DNA of 64,000 bases from Dyella_B jejuensis (GCF_044904675.1 NZ_JADIKJ010000007.1:62001-126000); one strand, 5' to 3'; positions 26,913 through 37,086 are shown, counted from the first letter of the stretch. Notes: generated from the letters alone by a model not told the origin. Made by a program: numbers and translations.

Positions 26913-28634
26913 TCAGACTGGCTCGATATGCCGCAACAACAAGCGCGGCGATTCCCTGCCCTGCCAATCATTGATGGTCAGCTCATACGCCGCGCGGAGC
27001 ATGGCCGGGGGCGGCCTTCCATCGTAGGCATTGAACATCACCGCTTCATGCACGGCGTCGTCGCGTGGATCGCGCAAATGGAGCCGCAGGTGACGTTCGC
27101 CCATCACCCGCCAACTGAAGCATTCGAATCGATTGTCGAACACCGGCTCGGGAAAGGCCTGGCCCCAGGGTCCGGCCAGACGCAGCTGACGTGCCATATC
27201 CAGGGTGAACATGCCGGCAGGCATTTCGCCGTCGGTATAGAGCACGGCCTGTAATTGTTCTTCGTTCAACCACTCCCGCGCTACACCATCAAAGGCTGCG
27301 GCGAAGCGCGGGTAGTCGTCCGTGCGCAAGCTGAGTCCCGCGGCCATGGCGTGCCCGCCGAAGCGTTCGATAAGGCCGGGATGGCGTGCGTCGATCACCG
27401 CCAGTGCATCGCGGATATGGAAGCCGGCAATGGAACGTGCCGATCCACGCAGTTGCCCGGGATTCTCTTCGCCGGCCGGCGCGAAAGCGATGACCGGCCG
27501 ATGCAGCCGTTCTTTCAGTTTCGATGCCACCAGCCCTATGACACCCGCATGCCAGCTTGGCTCGAACAGCGTCACGCCGACGATAGCGGCATCGACGCTG
27601 GCCGCGCTCGCTACCATCTGTTCGGCCTCGGCCACCATGGCGGCCTGCAGCTCGCGACGCTCCTGATTGATGGCGCTGAGCTGTTCGGCATAGTGGCGCG
27701 CCAGCTTGGGATCGTCGGTAAGCAGGCATTCCACGCCAAGCCGCATGTCTTCCAATCGACCGGCCGCGTTCAAGCGCGGACCTACCGCATACGCCAGATC
27801 GCTGGTGCAAAGCGTGGATACGCTGCGCTGGCTGGCCTCGACTAAGGCGGTGATGCCTGCGCACCCGCGCCGGCTGCGCAGGCGCTTCATGCCCGCTTCG
27901 ACCAACACGCGATTGTTGAAGTCCAGCGGCACCAGGTCGGCGACCGTACCCAGCGCCACCAGGTCGAGCAAGACGGAGAGATCCGGCTCTGGAACCGGAC
28001 CGAAACATCCCTGCTCGCGCAAGTACGCGCGCAACGCCAGTAACACGTAGAACATCACCCCGACACCGGCCAGCGCCTTGCTGGGAAATGTATCGTCCTG
28101 CAAGTTGGGATTGACGATAGCATCGGCTGCCGGCAGTTGCTCGCCCGGCAAATGATGATCCGTGACGATGACCCGCATGCCGCGCGCCCGCGCTGCGGCA
28201 ACGCCGGCCATGCTGGCGATGCCGTTGTCGACGGTGACGATCAATTGTGCATGTGCAGGCAGCGTGGACACCAATTCCGGCGTCAACCCGTAGCCATGCA
28301 CGAAGCGGTTCGGCACGACGTAATCCACGCTGCGCGCGCCGAGCAGGCGCAGGCCACGCACCGCCACGGCCACGCCGGTGGCGCCATCGCAATCGTAATC
28401 GCCGGCAACCAGGATGGAAGCACCGTCACGAATCGCTTCGGCCAGCAACACTACCGCCTGCCGCATGCCGCCGAGCTGTTGCGGCGAAAGCAGGCGATGG
28501 AGACGATGCTCGGCCTGCGCCGGACCAAGCACGCCGCGTGCCGCGTAGATACGTTGCAAGATCGGATGCAAGCCATCGCCCCATCCGGCCGGTTCGCCCA
28601 GCGCGGGCCGCCGACGCAACTGCAAGGCTTTCAT
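26913..28634 (-). CDS. recJ: Single-stranded-DNA-specific exonuclease RecJ
   Basis: RecJ degrades single-stranded DNA 5' to 3' in RecF-pathway recombination and mismatch repair. The DHH motifs are DYDCDGATG, TVDNGIA and VTDHHLPG, followed by DHHA1 and OB domains; 573 residues from ATG 28634 (MKALQLRRRPA). The start overlaps the stop of the upstream rpfE-like gene by 4 bases (ATGA), so they form an operon, as in Xanthomonas. Confidence 0.95.
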   Translation of the reverse strand: MKALQLRRRPALGEPAGWGDGLHPILQRIYAARGVLGPAQAEHRLHRLLSPQQLGGMRQAVVLLAEAIRDGASILVAGDYDCDGATGVAVAVRGLRLLGARSVDYVVPNRFVHGYGLTPELVSTLPAHAQLIVTVDNGIASMAGVAAARARGMRVIVTDHHLPGEQLPAADAIVNPNLQDDTFPSKALAGVGVMFYVLLALRAYLREQGCFGPVPEPDLSVLLDLVALGTVADLVPLDFNNRVLVEAGMKRLRSRRGCAGITALVEASQRSVSTLCTSDLAYAVGPRLNAAGRLEDMRLGVECLLTDDPKLARHYAEQLSAINQERRELQAAMVAEAEQMVASAASVDAAIVGVTLFEPSWHAGVIGLVASKLKERLHRPVIAFAPAGEENPGQLRGSARSIAGFHIRDALAVIDARHPGLIERFGGHAMAAGLSLRTDDYPRFAAAFDGVAREWLNEEQLQAVLYTDGEMPAGMFTLDMARQLRLAGPWGQAFPEPVFDNRFECFSWRVMGERHLRLHLRDPRDDAVHEAVMFNAYDGRPPPAMLRAAYELTINDWQGRESPRLLLRHIEPV

Positions 28635-29551
28635 TCGGCAGTCCGCCGCCAGAATCGCAGGCGATGCCAAGGCCGCGAGAGCCACCGCTCGCCGCTGGCA
28701 AACGTGAACACCAGCGCCTGGCGCCGGAAAAGCTCCTGCAGCATCGGCCACCACGTCACCAGGATCGCATCCATTGGCTGATCCTGCAGATCGACCAGCC
28801 AGCCGGCACGCGCCGCGCGCACCGCAGTCTCGTTGCGCGACTGCGCCGGTATGCCAGCACGATGGGCGAGCGCAAGCAAGAGCGGATCATCGCCGAGGAC
28901 GCCGGCGAGCTTCGTCGTCACCTGTTGCGGCAACGTGCCGCCGCCCCATAGCCACAGGCTGTTCACTGGCGGCAGGCCGCGCGCGCGACGTTCTGCGTTG
29001 ACAGGATGCTGGTGCAGCAATACCTGCACTTCGTTGAGCAAGACGCGCCATCGACGTCCATCCGGCCCTTGCGGCAGATGCTCGAACAGATCTTCACCCA
29101 GCGCCTGCTCCGGTGCCGAGAAATCCGGCAGCGGGCTTGGCGACGGCAAGCGCAGGTGCCAGCGGTCGGGCGATGAGACTTCCAGGGTCATGCCCGCGTC
29201 GCCAAACACCGGCTTCAGCGGCTGCGCCAGCGCCAGCGCTTCATCCATGGTCAACGCCAATTGGCCACAGGCGAGCAGGCGCGCGCCATTGAGATCAGGC
29301 TGCACCCAGGCCGGATCGGCACAAAGCCAACATGCCTGCGCGGCATCGCCCGCCAGCAGTTCGCGCGTCAGCGCTGCGGCCGATAAGCCGCCGACACCAT
29401 GGAAATGATCGGCCAGTCCGCCGAGGTAGCCGCGCGCGCCATCGGAACGGCGATCGGCACGGGCAAGCAAGGCATGACAGGGATGGCCGGGCGGAAAGCG
29501 GGATAAAGCGGGGAGCCAGATTTCCAATGGCGCAGGCGTGGATTCGTGCAT
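28631..29551 (-). CDS. RpfE-like / phosphoglycerate-mutase-like conserved protein
   Basis: The 306-residue protein starts MHESTPAPLEIWLPALSRFP and has the family signature PPVNSLWLWGGGTLP (about residues 195-210). Such proteins are annotated as RpfE or as phosphoglycerate mutase-like without a proven reaction. In Xanthomonas campestris rpfE lies beside recJ in the rpf region, which is the main support for the name. A longer frame to 29632 is unlike the family. It is divergent from the lipase gene. Confidence 0.75.
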   Translation of the reverse strand: MHESTPAPLEIWLPALSRFPPGHPCHALLARADRRSDGARGYLGGLADHFHGVGGLSAAALTRELLAGDAAQACWLCADPAWVQPDLNGARLLACGQLALTMDEALALAQPLKPVFGDAGMTLEVSSPDRWHLRLPSPSPLPDFSAPEQALGEDLFEHLPQGPDGRRWRVLLNEVQVLLHQHPVNAERRARGLPPVNSLWLWGGGTLPQQVTTKLAGVLGDDPLLLALAHRAGIPAQSRNETAVRAARAGWLVDLQDQPMDAILVTWWPMLQELFRRQALVFTFASGERWLSRPWHRLRFWRRTAE

Positions 29552-29743
29552 GCGCGCAAGCCTGCCCGAAAAGCACGCCACTGACCAGAAAAAAGTGGGA
29601 CGGGCTGAGCGAGGTTTTTTTTGCAACGCCATGACAGTCGGTTAACCGTGAAAAGGTGTAGAACGGCGGGGCCGGTCCATGGGCATTCGAACGCCACATA
29701 AAATATGTCTCGTCCGTCGCGCGTTATGCATAGGAGGTGCTAC

Positions 29744-30935
29744 ATGTCGTGCATCAAAATTGCCTGTGCCATGTTGTTCGGCGCACTCGTGCTGGTGTCG
29801 ATGCGCCCTGCCGAAGCGCAAACGTTCGCGCAGAGCTGCACGGTGCCGTCCACGGTGCCCCTCGGTTCGTCCTCAAACCCCACCGATCCCCCTTCGATCA
29901 CCACGTATCCCTACGCAAGCGATTACGCGGCCACCCAATACCCGATCGTCTTGCTTACGGGGGCGCTTGGTTCACCGAACACCGGAGAAAATAATTCGCA
30001 ATACTGGTACCAGATTCCGCAAACGCTGAGTTACTACGGCGCCACGGTGTGCGTGCCGGATCTTTCTGGCGTCGATAGCGATACCGGACCGGACGGCCGG
30101 GGCCAGGAGCTGATCAATTACCTTGAGGGACTGAGGAGCGAACTCGGCAATCCTTCGTTGAAGTTCAACCTGATCGGCCATAGCCAAGGCGGGCTCACCG
30201 CACGGGTGGCGGCGTATACAGCTCCGGACCTGGTGGCATCCGTGACCACCATCGGCACGCCGCACCACGGATCGCCACTGACCGATCTGCTGGTTTATCC
30301 GGACTCGGTGTCCAGTTTATTGCTTCCGCTGGGAACGACCGTTTCGACACTGACCACAGCTGTCCTCAGCAGCGGGCTGCTCAGCGCGCTCTATCCCGGC
30401 CAGACCATCGATCCGGTGGACATGCTGGGCAAATTCACCAGCGACGGCATCGCGCAGTTCAATACACAATATCCAAGCCTTGGCTTGGGGAATTACCAGC
30501 AATGCACGTCCGGTGCCGCCCCAGGAAACGGTGGATGGCTATGTGCATTACCTTTATTCGTGGGCCGGCGACGCCGAACAAAACAGCGGCCTGCTGAGCC
30601 TGCTGGGCCTTCCTGTCGTGCAAGATACGAGCATCAGCGGGCTGTTGGATCCCGCCCTGGAAAAGGACGACACCACAGCCGCGACTGAAGTGACGGGCCA
30701 GGTGACCCTGACGGTCAGCGCGACCTTGCCCGGCAGCCCGCCGCAGGGAACACCGAACGATGGCATCGTGGACGAATGCAGCGCCAAGTATGGCGACTTC
30801 CTGGGAGCCTATCCCTTCAATCACCTTGACGAGGTGAACCGGGACAACGGGGTACTGGGCGCCAACGCGGCGACGGCCGATCCGGTCAACCTGATCCTGC
30901 AACATGCCAGCAGGCTGAAGCAGCAGGGGTTGTGA
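29744..30935 (+). pseudogene. Secreted triacylglycerol lipase, single frameshift
   Basis: ATG 29744 follows a perfect AGGAGG 7 nt upstream. The frame encodes a signal peptide (MLFGALVLVSMRPAEA), the alpha/beta hydrolase core with nucleophile GHSQGG, and PHHGSP. It then shifts frame near 30520-30530 at GCCGCCCCAGG. The +1 frame continues to 30935 with the Asp and His of the triad (GIVDECSAKYG and YPFNHLDEVNR). Removing one C from the CCCC run restores one frame. The gene is either a recent pseudogene or carries a sequencing error. The family is the Burkholderia/Pseudomonas type of true lipase; no foldase (lif) gene is seen nearby. Confidence 0.85.
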
Positions 30936-30999
30936 TGCCTCGAGCGTGAGCGTTACCCGATCCAGGGCCTGTGCCCGATTCGCGTGGCCCGCGCCGAGA

Positions 31000-31081
31000 G
31001 CTGCTTGCTCGCCAGACAAGGAAGAGCGAGGTTTGCATCCGTACACGACGAAGTGACGACACCGTCTGGCGGGCAAACAGC
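31000..31081. repeat. 82-bp intergenic element with 18-bp imperfect terminal inverted repeats
   Basis: Bases 31000-31017 and 31064-31081 are inverted copies matching at 16 of 18 positions (cores TCGCCAGAC / GTCTGGCGG). The interior shares CACTT, GTCGTGTACGGA, CCTCGC and CTTGTC (read on the minus strand) with 37147-37190. It lies between convergent genes and looks like a small MITE or REP-type element. Confidence 0.6.
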
Positions 31082-31093
31082 CCCTAGGTGTGC

Positions 31094-33067
31094 TTATGCT
31101 TCAAGCAACTCATATAACGCCAGCCACTCGGCTTCGAGCGTTTCCTTTTCTTTGCGTAGCTCGGCCTGCCGCTGGCCGAGTTTCATCAGCTCGGCGGTTG
31201 AGCCATGGTACGTTTCGGGATCGGCGAGCTTCTGCTCCAGCGTGGTCAGGTCCTGGTCGATCGCAGCCACGCGCGTCTCGATTTTCTTGACGCGCTGGCG
31301 CGTGGCCTTTTCGTTCTCGCGCTGCGCGGCGGCAGCACGGCGACGCTCGGCAGCGGATTCGACCGGCGCCGCAGGGGCCTCGCTATTTTTCCTGGGCGCG
31401 TTGCTGCGGCTGCGCAGCCAGCGCGCGTAGTCGTCCAGGTCGCCGTCGAACGGGTCGACGCGGCCATCGGCGACGCGCCAGAAGCTGTCGCAGACCATGC
31501 CGAGCAGATGGCGATCGTGCGAGACCAATACCAGCGCACCATCGAAATCGGCCAATGCATCGGCGAGCGCTTCGCGCATGTCCAGATCGAGATGGTTGGT
31601 CGGTTCGTCGAGCAGCAACAGGTTGGGTTTGTCCCATGCGATCAGGGCAAGCGCCAGACGCGCGCGTTCGCCGCCGGAAAATCCGTCCACCGATTCAAAT
31701 GCGCGGTCGCCGGCAAAATTCCAGCTGCCAAGGAAATCGCGCAGCGCTTGCGCGGCCACGCCCGCGGCCTTGTCCTGCAGGTGATCGAAGGGGCTGGCGC
31801 CTTCACGCAGGCTCTCCACGGTGTGCTGCGCGAAGTAGCCGATCTTCAGATCCTTGTGCGCCTTGCGTTCGCCGGCCAGCGGCGCGAGTTCACCGACCAG
31901 TGTCTTGACCAACGTGGACTTGCCGGCGCCGTTCGGGCCGAGCAGGCCAATGCGTTCGCCGGCTTCGAGGCGAAAGCGCACCTCGCGCAGGATCACATTC
32001 GGCCCTGCTTGTCCTGTTGGCTGGCGCGAAGCATTTTCCTCGCGGGCCGCTGCATCGTCGCCAACAGTCGCGCTTCCTTCAACAGCGAGCGGCTGAGAAA
32101 GGTAGCCTGCCTCCACATCTTCCAGTTGCAGCATCGAATCGGGCACCCGGTCCGGTACCGCGAATTCGAAGCGGAACGGCCGTTCGGCGCGCACGGCTTC
32201 CGTGCCAGCCATTTTTTCCAGCCGCTTCACGCGCGACTGTGCCTGCTTGGCCTTGCTGGCCTTGGCCTTGAAGCGATCAATGAACGATTGCAAGTGCGCG
32301 CGCTCGGCCTGCTCGCGCTCGTGCGCAATCTGCTGCAGGCGCAGTTGCTCGGAACGTTGCCGTTCGAACGCGCTGTAGTTGCCGGCGTAGAGCTTGGCCC
32401 TGCCCTCATTGAGATGCAGGGTATGCGTGATGACGCCATCGAGGAATTCGCGATCGTGCGAAATCACCAGCAAGGTGCCTTGGTAGCGGCGCAGCCATTC
32501 TTCCAGCCAGAGCACGGCATCGAGGTCGAGATGGTTGGTCGGCTCGTCGAGCAGCAGCAGTTCGGAGGGCGCCATCAGCGCGCGGGCCAGGTTCAGGCGC
32601 ACGCGCCAGCCGCCGGAAAATTCGCGCACGGCGCGCTCGTGGGTATCCGGGCTGAAGCCGAGCCCATGCAGCAGCCGGCCGGCGCGGGCGCGCGCGTCGT
32701 AGCCGTGCAATTCCTCGATCCGGTGGTGGGCGCGCGCCATCGCCTCGGTATCGCCGCGCGCCTGGGCATCGAGCTCGTCGCGCAAGGCGGCAGCCAACTC
32801 CACGTCGCCGCCCATCACGTAATCGATAGCCGGATCCGGCAGCGCGGGCGTCTCCTGTGCCACCGAGGCAAGGCGCAGCTTGGCAGGCATGTCCAGCTCG
32901 CCGGCATCGGCTTCCAGTTGCCCCTGCAGTGCCGCGAACAAGCTCGACTTGCCGCAACCGTTGCGTCCGACCACGCCCAGGCGCCATCCGCCCTGGATGA
33001 CCAGATCGATGTCGGAAAGCAGCAACCGGCTGCCGCGGCGCAGGGCGAAATGGCGAAACGCGATCAT
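31094..33067 (-). CDS. yheS: ABC-F family ATPase YheS
   Basis: The 657-residue protein has two ABC cassettes without membrane segments: Walker A GRNGCGKSS and GPNGAGKST, and LLLDEPTNHLDLD in both, joined by the linker of ABC-F ribosome factors (FIDRFKAKASKAKQAQSRVK). Similarity along the length is to YheS. It likely binds the ribosomal E site. A low-complexity insertion of Ala, Arg and Asn separates the linker from the second cassette, and a coiled-coil tail follows it. The start is ATG 33067 (MIAFRHFALRRG). Confidence 0.92.
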   Translation of the reverse strand: MIAFRHFALRRGSRLLLSDIDLVIQGGWRLGVVGRNGCGKSSLFAALQGQLEADAGELDMPAKLRLASVAQETPALPDPAIDYVMGGDVELAAALRDELDAQARGDTEAMARAHHRIEELHGYDARARAGRLLHGLGFSPDTHERAVREFSGGWRVRLNLARALMAPSELLLLDEPTNHLDLDAVLWLEEWLRRYQGTLLVISHDREFLDGVITHTLHLNEGRAKLYAGNYSAFERQRSEQLRLQQIAHEREQAERAHLQSFIDRFKAKASKAKQAQSRVKRLEKMAGTEAVRAERPFRFEFAVPDRVPDSMLQLEDVEAGYLSQPLAVEGSATVGDDAAAREENASRQPTGQAGPNVILREVRFRLEAGERIGLLGPNGAGKSTLVKTLVGELAPLAGERKAHKDLKIGYFAQHTVESLREGASPFDHLQDKAAGVAAQALRDFLGSWNFAGDRAFESVDGFSGGERARLALALIAWDKPNLLLLDEPTNHLDLDMREALADALADFDGALVLVSHDRHLLGMVCDSFWRVADGRVDPFDGDLDDYARWLRSRSNAPRKNSEAPAAPVESAAERRRAAAAQRENEKATRQRVKKIETRVAAIDQDLTTLEQKLADPETYHGSTAELMKLGQRQAELRKEKETLEAEWLALYELLEA

Positions 33068-33217
33068 GGGATTCAGTGCCGATACCGGGCAGTCAGCGCC
33101 CGCAACCGCACATGATAACGGCTGCGGGATCACATCCGCCGGTTTTGCTCATGGCATGGCGCCAACACTTCTGCTACAACGACGCGGCAATGCAACGCTC
33201 CATGCGGAGAGGGGACC

Positions 33218-33562
33218 ATGTTCAAGCATCGTTACATACTGCCCTTGCTGGCAGCCATTGCCGTCGGCGCAGGGCTGGCTGCAACACAGGCGGCCTGTGC
33301 CCAGGACACGCTGACCCAGCGTGTGCAAGAAGAAAAAGGCATGAACCTGCCGGCACGCGGCATGAGCATGGCCCAGGTCGAAAAGCAATACGGCCAGCCG
33401 CTGCGCAAACTGTCGCCGCGCGGCGGCGATTCAACCGTACATCCGACCATCAACCGCTGGGAATACGCCAGTTTCATCGTGTATTTCGAAAAGAGCCGGG
33501 TGATTCATTCGGTGTTGAATACGCCAGCGGGAAACAATCGCAATCCGGGCGCGGCGAACTGA
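33218..33562 (+). CDS. Exported SmpA/OmlA-like small protein
   Basis: 114 residues: signal peptide (YILPLLAAIAVGAGLAATQAAC), then GMSMAQVEKQYGQPLRKLSP, a pattern of BLIP/SmpA-OmlA-like domains (MSxxQVxxxxGxP), and PTINRWEYASFIVYFEKSRV. GGAGAGGGG precedes ATG 33218. It is probably periplasmic; the function is unknown. Similar proteins are common in this order. Confidence 0.75.
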   Translation: MFKHRYILPLLAAIAVGAGLAATQAACAQDTLTQRVQEEKGMNLPARGMSMAQVEKQYGQPLRKLSPRGGDSTVHPTINRWEYASFIVYFEKSRVIHSVLNTPAGNNRNPGAAN

Positions 33563-33713
33563 CCCAAGGGGGCCGCGGAAGCAGGCCGCGCGACCTCCCG
33601 GCCCGGTGTTGAACATCACGCCCGCCCTACTCGCTCCTCGCCCCGGCCTGTAAACTTCCGCACTTGTCGTGCCCGGCCAGGTCGGGCGTCTTCCCTCGCG
33701 CGAGTGCCGATCC

Positions 33714-34745
33714 ATGACCGACTCCACCCTGCGCCTGCCGGCCGAATGGGAGCCGCAGGCTGCCGTCCTGATTGCCTGGCCGCATGCCGGCACCGATTGG
33801 GCCGAACGGCTGGCGGCGGTCGAGTCCACCTATGTAGCGCTGGCCGCGGCGGTGACGCGCTTCCAGTCGCTGATCATCGTGGTGGCCGACGCGCAACTGC
33901 ACGCGCACGCCAGCGCAAAACTGCTCGACTCAGGGATCGATCTGGCGCGTATCCGCTTCGTGGAGCTGCCCTACGACGATACCTGGCTGCGCGATTCCGG
34001 GCCGATCACCCTGCGCGATGCCGGCCGCTTCCAACTTGCCGATTTCCGCTTTACCGGCTGGGGCGGCAAGTTCGGCGCCGAGCACGATGACGCGCTGATC
34101 GCCGGGCTGGTGCACGCCGGTGTATTCGGCTCGGCCGAGCACAAGCGCCTGGATTGGGCGCTGGAAGGCGGCGGCATCGAGAGCGACGGCAACGGCACGA
34201 TTCTCACCACCTGGCGTTGCCTGGCGCAACGGCATCCCCGGCAGTCGCGCGAGGAAATGAGCGCGATCCTGCGCGACAGTCTGCACGCCGGACGTGTGCT
34301 GTGGCTCGATCACGGCTATCTGGAAGGCGACGACACCGATGCGCATATCGATACGCTGGCGCGTTTCGCGCCTGGGGATCGTATCGTCTACCAGGCCTGC
34401 CAGGATGCCGGCGATGCACATCACGATGAACTGCAACGCATGGGCGAAGAACTCGCTGCGCTGCGCACGGCGGACGGCAGGCCCTACACGTTGCACCCGC
34501 TGCCATGGGCCAGGCCGATCGTCGATGAAGGGCGCCGCCTGGCGGCATCCTATGCGAACTACCTGATCATCAACGATGCCGTGCTGGTGCCTGCATATGA
34601 CGACGCGGCAGACGACGAAGCCGCGCGCATCATCGGTGAGGCCCATCCGGGCCGGCAGGTCGTGCAGGTGCCTTGCCGTCCGCTGATCTGGCAGAACGGC
34701 AGCCTGCATTGCATCACCATGCAACTGCCCGCCGGATTGATCTAG
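33714..34745 (+). CDS. aguA: Agmatine deiminase
   Basis: AguA converts agmatine to N-carbamoylputrescine and ammonia. It is a peptidyl-arginine-deiminase fold enzyme: MTDSTLRLPAEWEPQAAVLI opens the protein, YDDTWLRDSGPI holds substrate-binding Asp residues, and GSLHCITMQLPA holds the catalytic Cys near the C-terminus. ATG 33714 gives 343 residues, normal for the family. The next gene catalyses the next step, 34 bases downstream. Confidence 0.95.
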   Translation: MTDSTLRLPAEWEPQAAVLIAWPHAGTDWAERLAAVESTYVALAAAVTRFQSLIIVVADAQLHAHASAKLLDSGIDLARIRFVELPYDDTWLRDSGPITLRDAGRFQLADFRFTGWGGKFGAEHDDALIAGLVHAGVFGSAEHKRLDWALEGGGIESDGNGTILTTWRCLAQRHPRQSREEMSAILRDSLHAGRVLWLDHGYLEGDDTDAHIDTLARFAPGDRIVYQACQDAGDAHHDELQRMGEELAALRTADGRPYTLHPLPWARPIVDEGRRLAASYANYLIINDAVLVPAYDDAADDEAARIIGEAHPGRQVVQVPCRPLIWQNGSLHCITMQLPAGLI

Positions 34746-34779
34746 GGATTAGACTTCATTGCCCGAGTCAGGACATCCC

Positions 34780-35670
34780 ATGAGCCGCAAGCCACTGAAA
34801 GTCGCGCTACTGCAGGAAATCCACCACGGTAGCCGCGATGCCAATCTCGACGCGATCGAAAATGGCCTGCGCGAAGCCGCCGCCGCCGGCGCCGAACTGG
34901 TGCTGTTGCAGGAATTGCACAACGGTGCGTATTTCTGCCAGCACGAATCGGTGAACGAATTCGACGCCGCGGAAACCATTCCCGGCCACAGCACCGCGCG
35001 CATCGGCAAGCTGGCCGAGGCATTGAAGCTGGTAGTGGTCGCGTCGCTGTTCGAGAAACGCGCGGCGGGGCTGTACCACAACACGGCGGTCGTGTTCGAT
35101 CGCTCGGCGGTCATCGCCGGCAAATACCGCAAAATGCATATTCCCGATGATCCGGCCTTCTATGAGAAGTTCTACTTCACGCCGGGCGACCTGGGCTTCG
35201 AACCGATCGATACCTCGGTCGGCCGGCTTGGCGTGCTGGTGTGCTGGGATCAGTGGTATCCGGAAGCGGCCCGCCTGATGGCGCTGGCCGGCGCGGAACT
35301 GTTGCTCTATCCCACCGCCATCGGCTGGGACCCGAATGATGGGCAAGCGGAGAAAAGCCGCCAGCGCGATGCGTGGATCACCGTGCAGCGCGGTCACGCA
35401 GTGGCCAACGGCCTGCCCTTGCTCGCCTGCAACCGCACCGGCTTCGAACCCGATCCGGCAAAAGTAGGCGCCGGCATCCAGTTCTGGGGCAGCAGTTTTG
35501 TGGCCGGTCCGCAGGGAGAATTCCTGGCCCAGGCGGGCACCGAGGGCCGTCAATTGCTGCTGGCCGAGATCGATATGGCGCGCAGCGAACATGTGCGACG
35601 TATCTGGCCGTTCCTGCGCGATCGTCGTATCGACGCATATGGTGATCTGTTGCGCCGTTTTCGCGACTGA
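34780..35670 (+). CDS. aguB: N-carbamoylputrescine amidase
   Basis: AguB hydrolyses N-carbamoylputrescine to putrescine, CO2 and ammonia. It is a nitrilase-fold enzyme with the triad Glu in LLQELHNGAYF, Lys in AGKYRKMHIPDD and Cys in VLVCWDQWYPEAAR; 296 residues. ATG 34780 has AGGA upstream. With aguA it makes the agmatine route to putrescine. Confidence 0.95.
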   Translation: MSRKPLKVALLQEIHHGSRDANLDAIENGLREAAAAGAELVLLQELHNGAYFCQHESVNEFDAAETIPGHSTARIGKLAEALKLVVVASLFEKRAAGLYHNTAVVFDRSAVIAGKYRKMHIPDDPAFYEKFYFTPGDLGFEPIDTSVGRLGVLVCWDQWYPEAARLMALAGAELLLYPTAIGWDPNDGQAEKSRQRDAWITVQRGHAVANGLPLLACNRTGFEPDPAKVGAGIQFWGSSFVAGPQGEFLAQAGTEGRQLLLAEIDMARSEHVRRIWPFLRDRRIDAYGDLLRRFRD

Positions 35671-35764
35671 TCGCCTCATCTGCGCATGAATCGCCAACCA
35701 GCGGCTTGCGCGTCGCTCCCGGCAACCCCATGCTGGCTTACTTCTCCACCGCAGTACCCATGGC

Positions 35765-36997
35765 ATGAGCGCGACCGGAACCGATCTCTCTTCAACGTCT
35801 GACCTGCATGACCAGCCGATCGAGCGCGTGCAGCGCGACGGCGTGGAATACGTGGTGCTGGGCACTGCCCACGTGTCGCGCAGCAGCGTGGATGCGGTGC
35901 GTGCGCTACTGGCCAGCGAATCGTTCGATGCCATTGCGGTGGAACTGTGCGACAGCCGCGCCCAGGGCATGCGCGATCCCGAAGCGTTCAAACAGATGGA
36001 TCTGTTCCGGGTGATCCGCCAGGGTAAGGCCGGCATGGTGGCGGCGAGCCTGGTGCTTTCTACTTTCCAGAAGCGCCTGGCCGATCAATATGGCATCCAG
36101 CCCGGCGCGGAAATGAAAGCGGCGATGGACGGCGCCGCCGAACTCAACGTGCCGCTGTGGCTGATCGACCGCGAAGTCGGCACTACGCTCAAGCGTGCTT
36201 GGCACAGCGTGGGATTCTGGCAGCGCTTCGGCTTGCTCGGTGGCTTGCTGGCCAGCGTATTCGAGCGCGAGACGATCGACGAGAAGGAAATCGAAAAGCT
36301 CAAACAGGGCGACATGCTGGAAAGCGCCTTCAGCGAATTCGCCAGCGAGTCGGCGCCGCTTTATCGCAGCCTGATCGCCGAGCGCGATATTTTCATGGCG
36401 GCGCGCCTGCGCGAGGAAGCCGGTCGTTCGGTCACTGCGAATCCGTGCCGGGTATTGGTTGTGATCGGTGCAGGCCACCTCAAGGGCCTGTGCGAAAGCT
36501 TGCGCACGCAACAGGCCGATCCCGCTGCGGCCGTGGCCGAACTGGCGCAGGTGCCGCCCAAGGCCAGATGGCCGAAGTGGCTGGCGATCGGGCTGGTGCT
36601 GTTGATATTCGTAGCCATCGGTTACGCCTTCCATCGCAATACCGCGCTGGGCGCGCAGGCGCTGCGCGACTGGATCCTGTTCACCGGCGGCTTTGCTGCG
36701 CTGGGCGCCCTGGCTGCGCGTGCGCATCCGCTAAGCATCCTCGCCGCGTTCGTTGCCGCACCGATCAAGCCATTCCGTCCCGGCATTCCGGCTGGCGGCA
36801 TCAGCGCCATGGTGGAAGCATGGGCGCGCCGGCCGCGTGTGGCCGACTTCGAAAGCCTGCGCGATGACATCGTGCACTGGAGCGGCTGGTGGACCAACCG
36901 TGTTGCACGCACGCTGCTCAATTTTTTCCTGGTATGCCTGGGCACCATCATCGGCGAGTACGCCGCTGGCATCCATATTCTCAAGAGCCTGCTCTAG
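35765..36997 (+). CDS. TraB/PrgY-family membrane protein
   Basis: The 410-residue protein has an N-terminal TraB domain with the GTAHVSRSSVDAV motif and a second conserved segment VVIGAGHLKG (about residue 235), followed by several C-terminal membrane helices. TraB/PrgY proteins block pheromone signalling in enterococci and resemble a metalloprotease fold; in gammaproteobacteria their role is unknown. It ends at the hairpin 37065-37086. Confidence 0.88.
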   Translation: MSATGTDLSSTSDLHDQPIERVQRDGVEYVVLGTAHVSRSSVDAVRALLASESFDAIAVELCDSRAQGMRDPEAFKQMDLFRVIRQGKAGMVAASLVLSTFQKRLADQYGIQPGAEMKAAMDGAAELNVPLWLIDREVGTTLKRAWHSVGFWQRFGLLGGLLASVFERETIDEKEIEKLKQGDMLESAFSEFASESAPLYRSLIAERDIFMAARLREEAGRSVTANPCRVLVVIGAGHLKGLCESLRTQQADPAAAVAELAQVPPKARWPKWLAIGLVLLIFVAIGYAFHRNTALGAQALRDWILFTGGFAALGALAARAHPLSILAAFVAAPIKPFRPGIPAGGISAMVEAWARRPRVADFESLRDDIVHWSGWWTNRVARTLLNFFLVCLGTIIGEYAAGIHILKSLL

Positions 36998-37064
36998 TCC
37001 GCGCTATCGCGTAGCCCGCGTTGCGTTGCGTGGCTGTCAGCTGCAGTGCGCGGCGCAGGCCTGG

Positions 37065-37086
37065 CTGGCGAGGCAAGCCTCGCCAG
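37065..37086 (+). terminator. Hairpin after the TraB gene
   Basis: CTGGCGAGGC-AA-GCCTCGCCAG is a perfect 10-bp stem about 70 bases past the TraB stop, without a clear T run. Confidence 0.5.

Noticed and set aside
31205..33115. 636-codon frame opposite the ABC-F gene
   Set aside because: It is antisense to yheS with both Walker motifs clear on the other strand.
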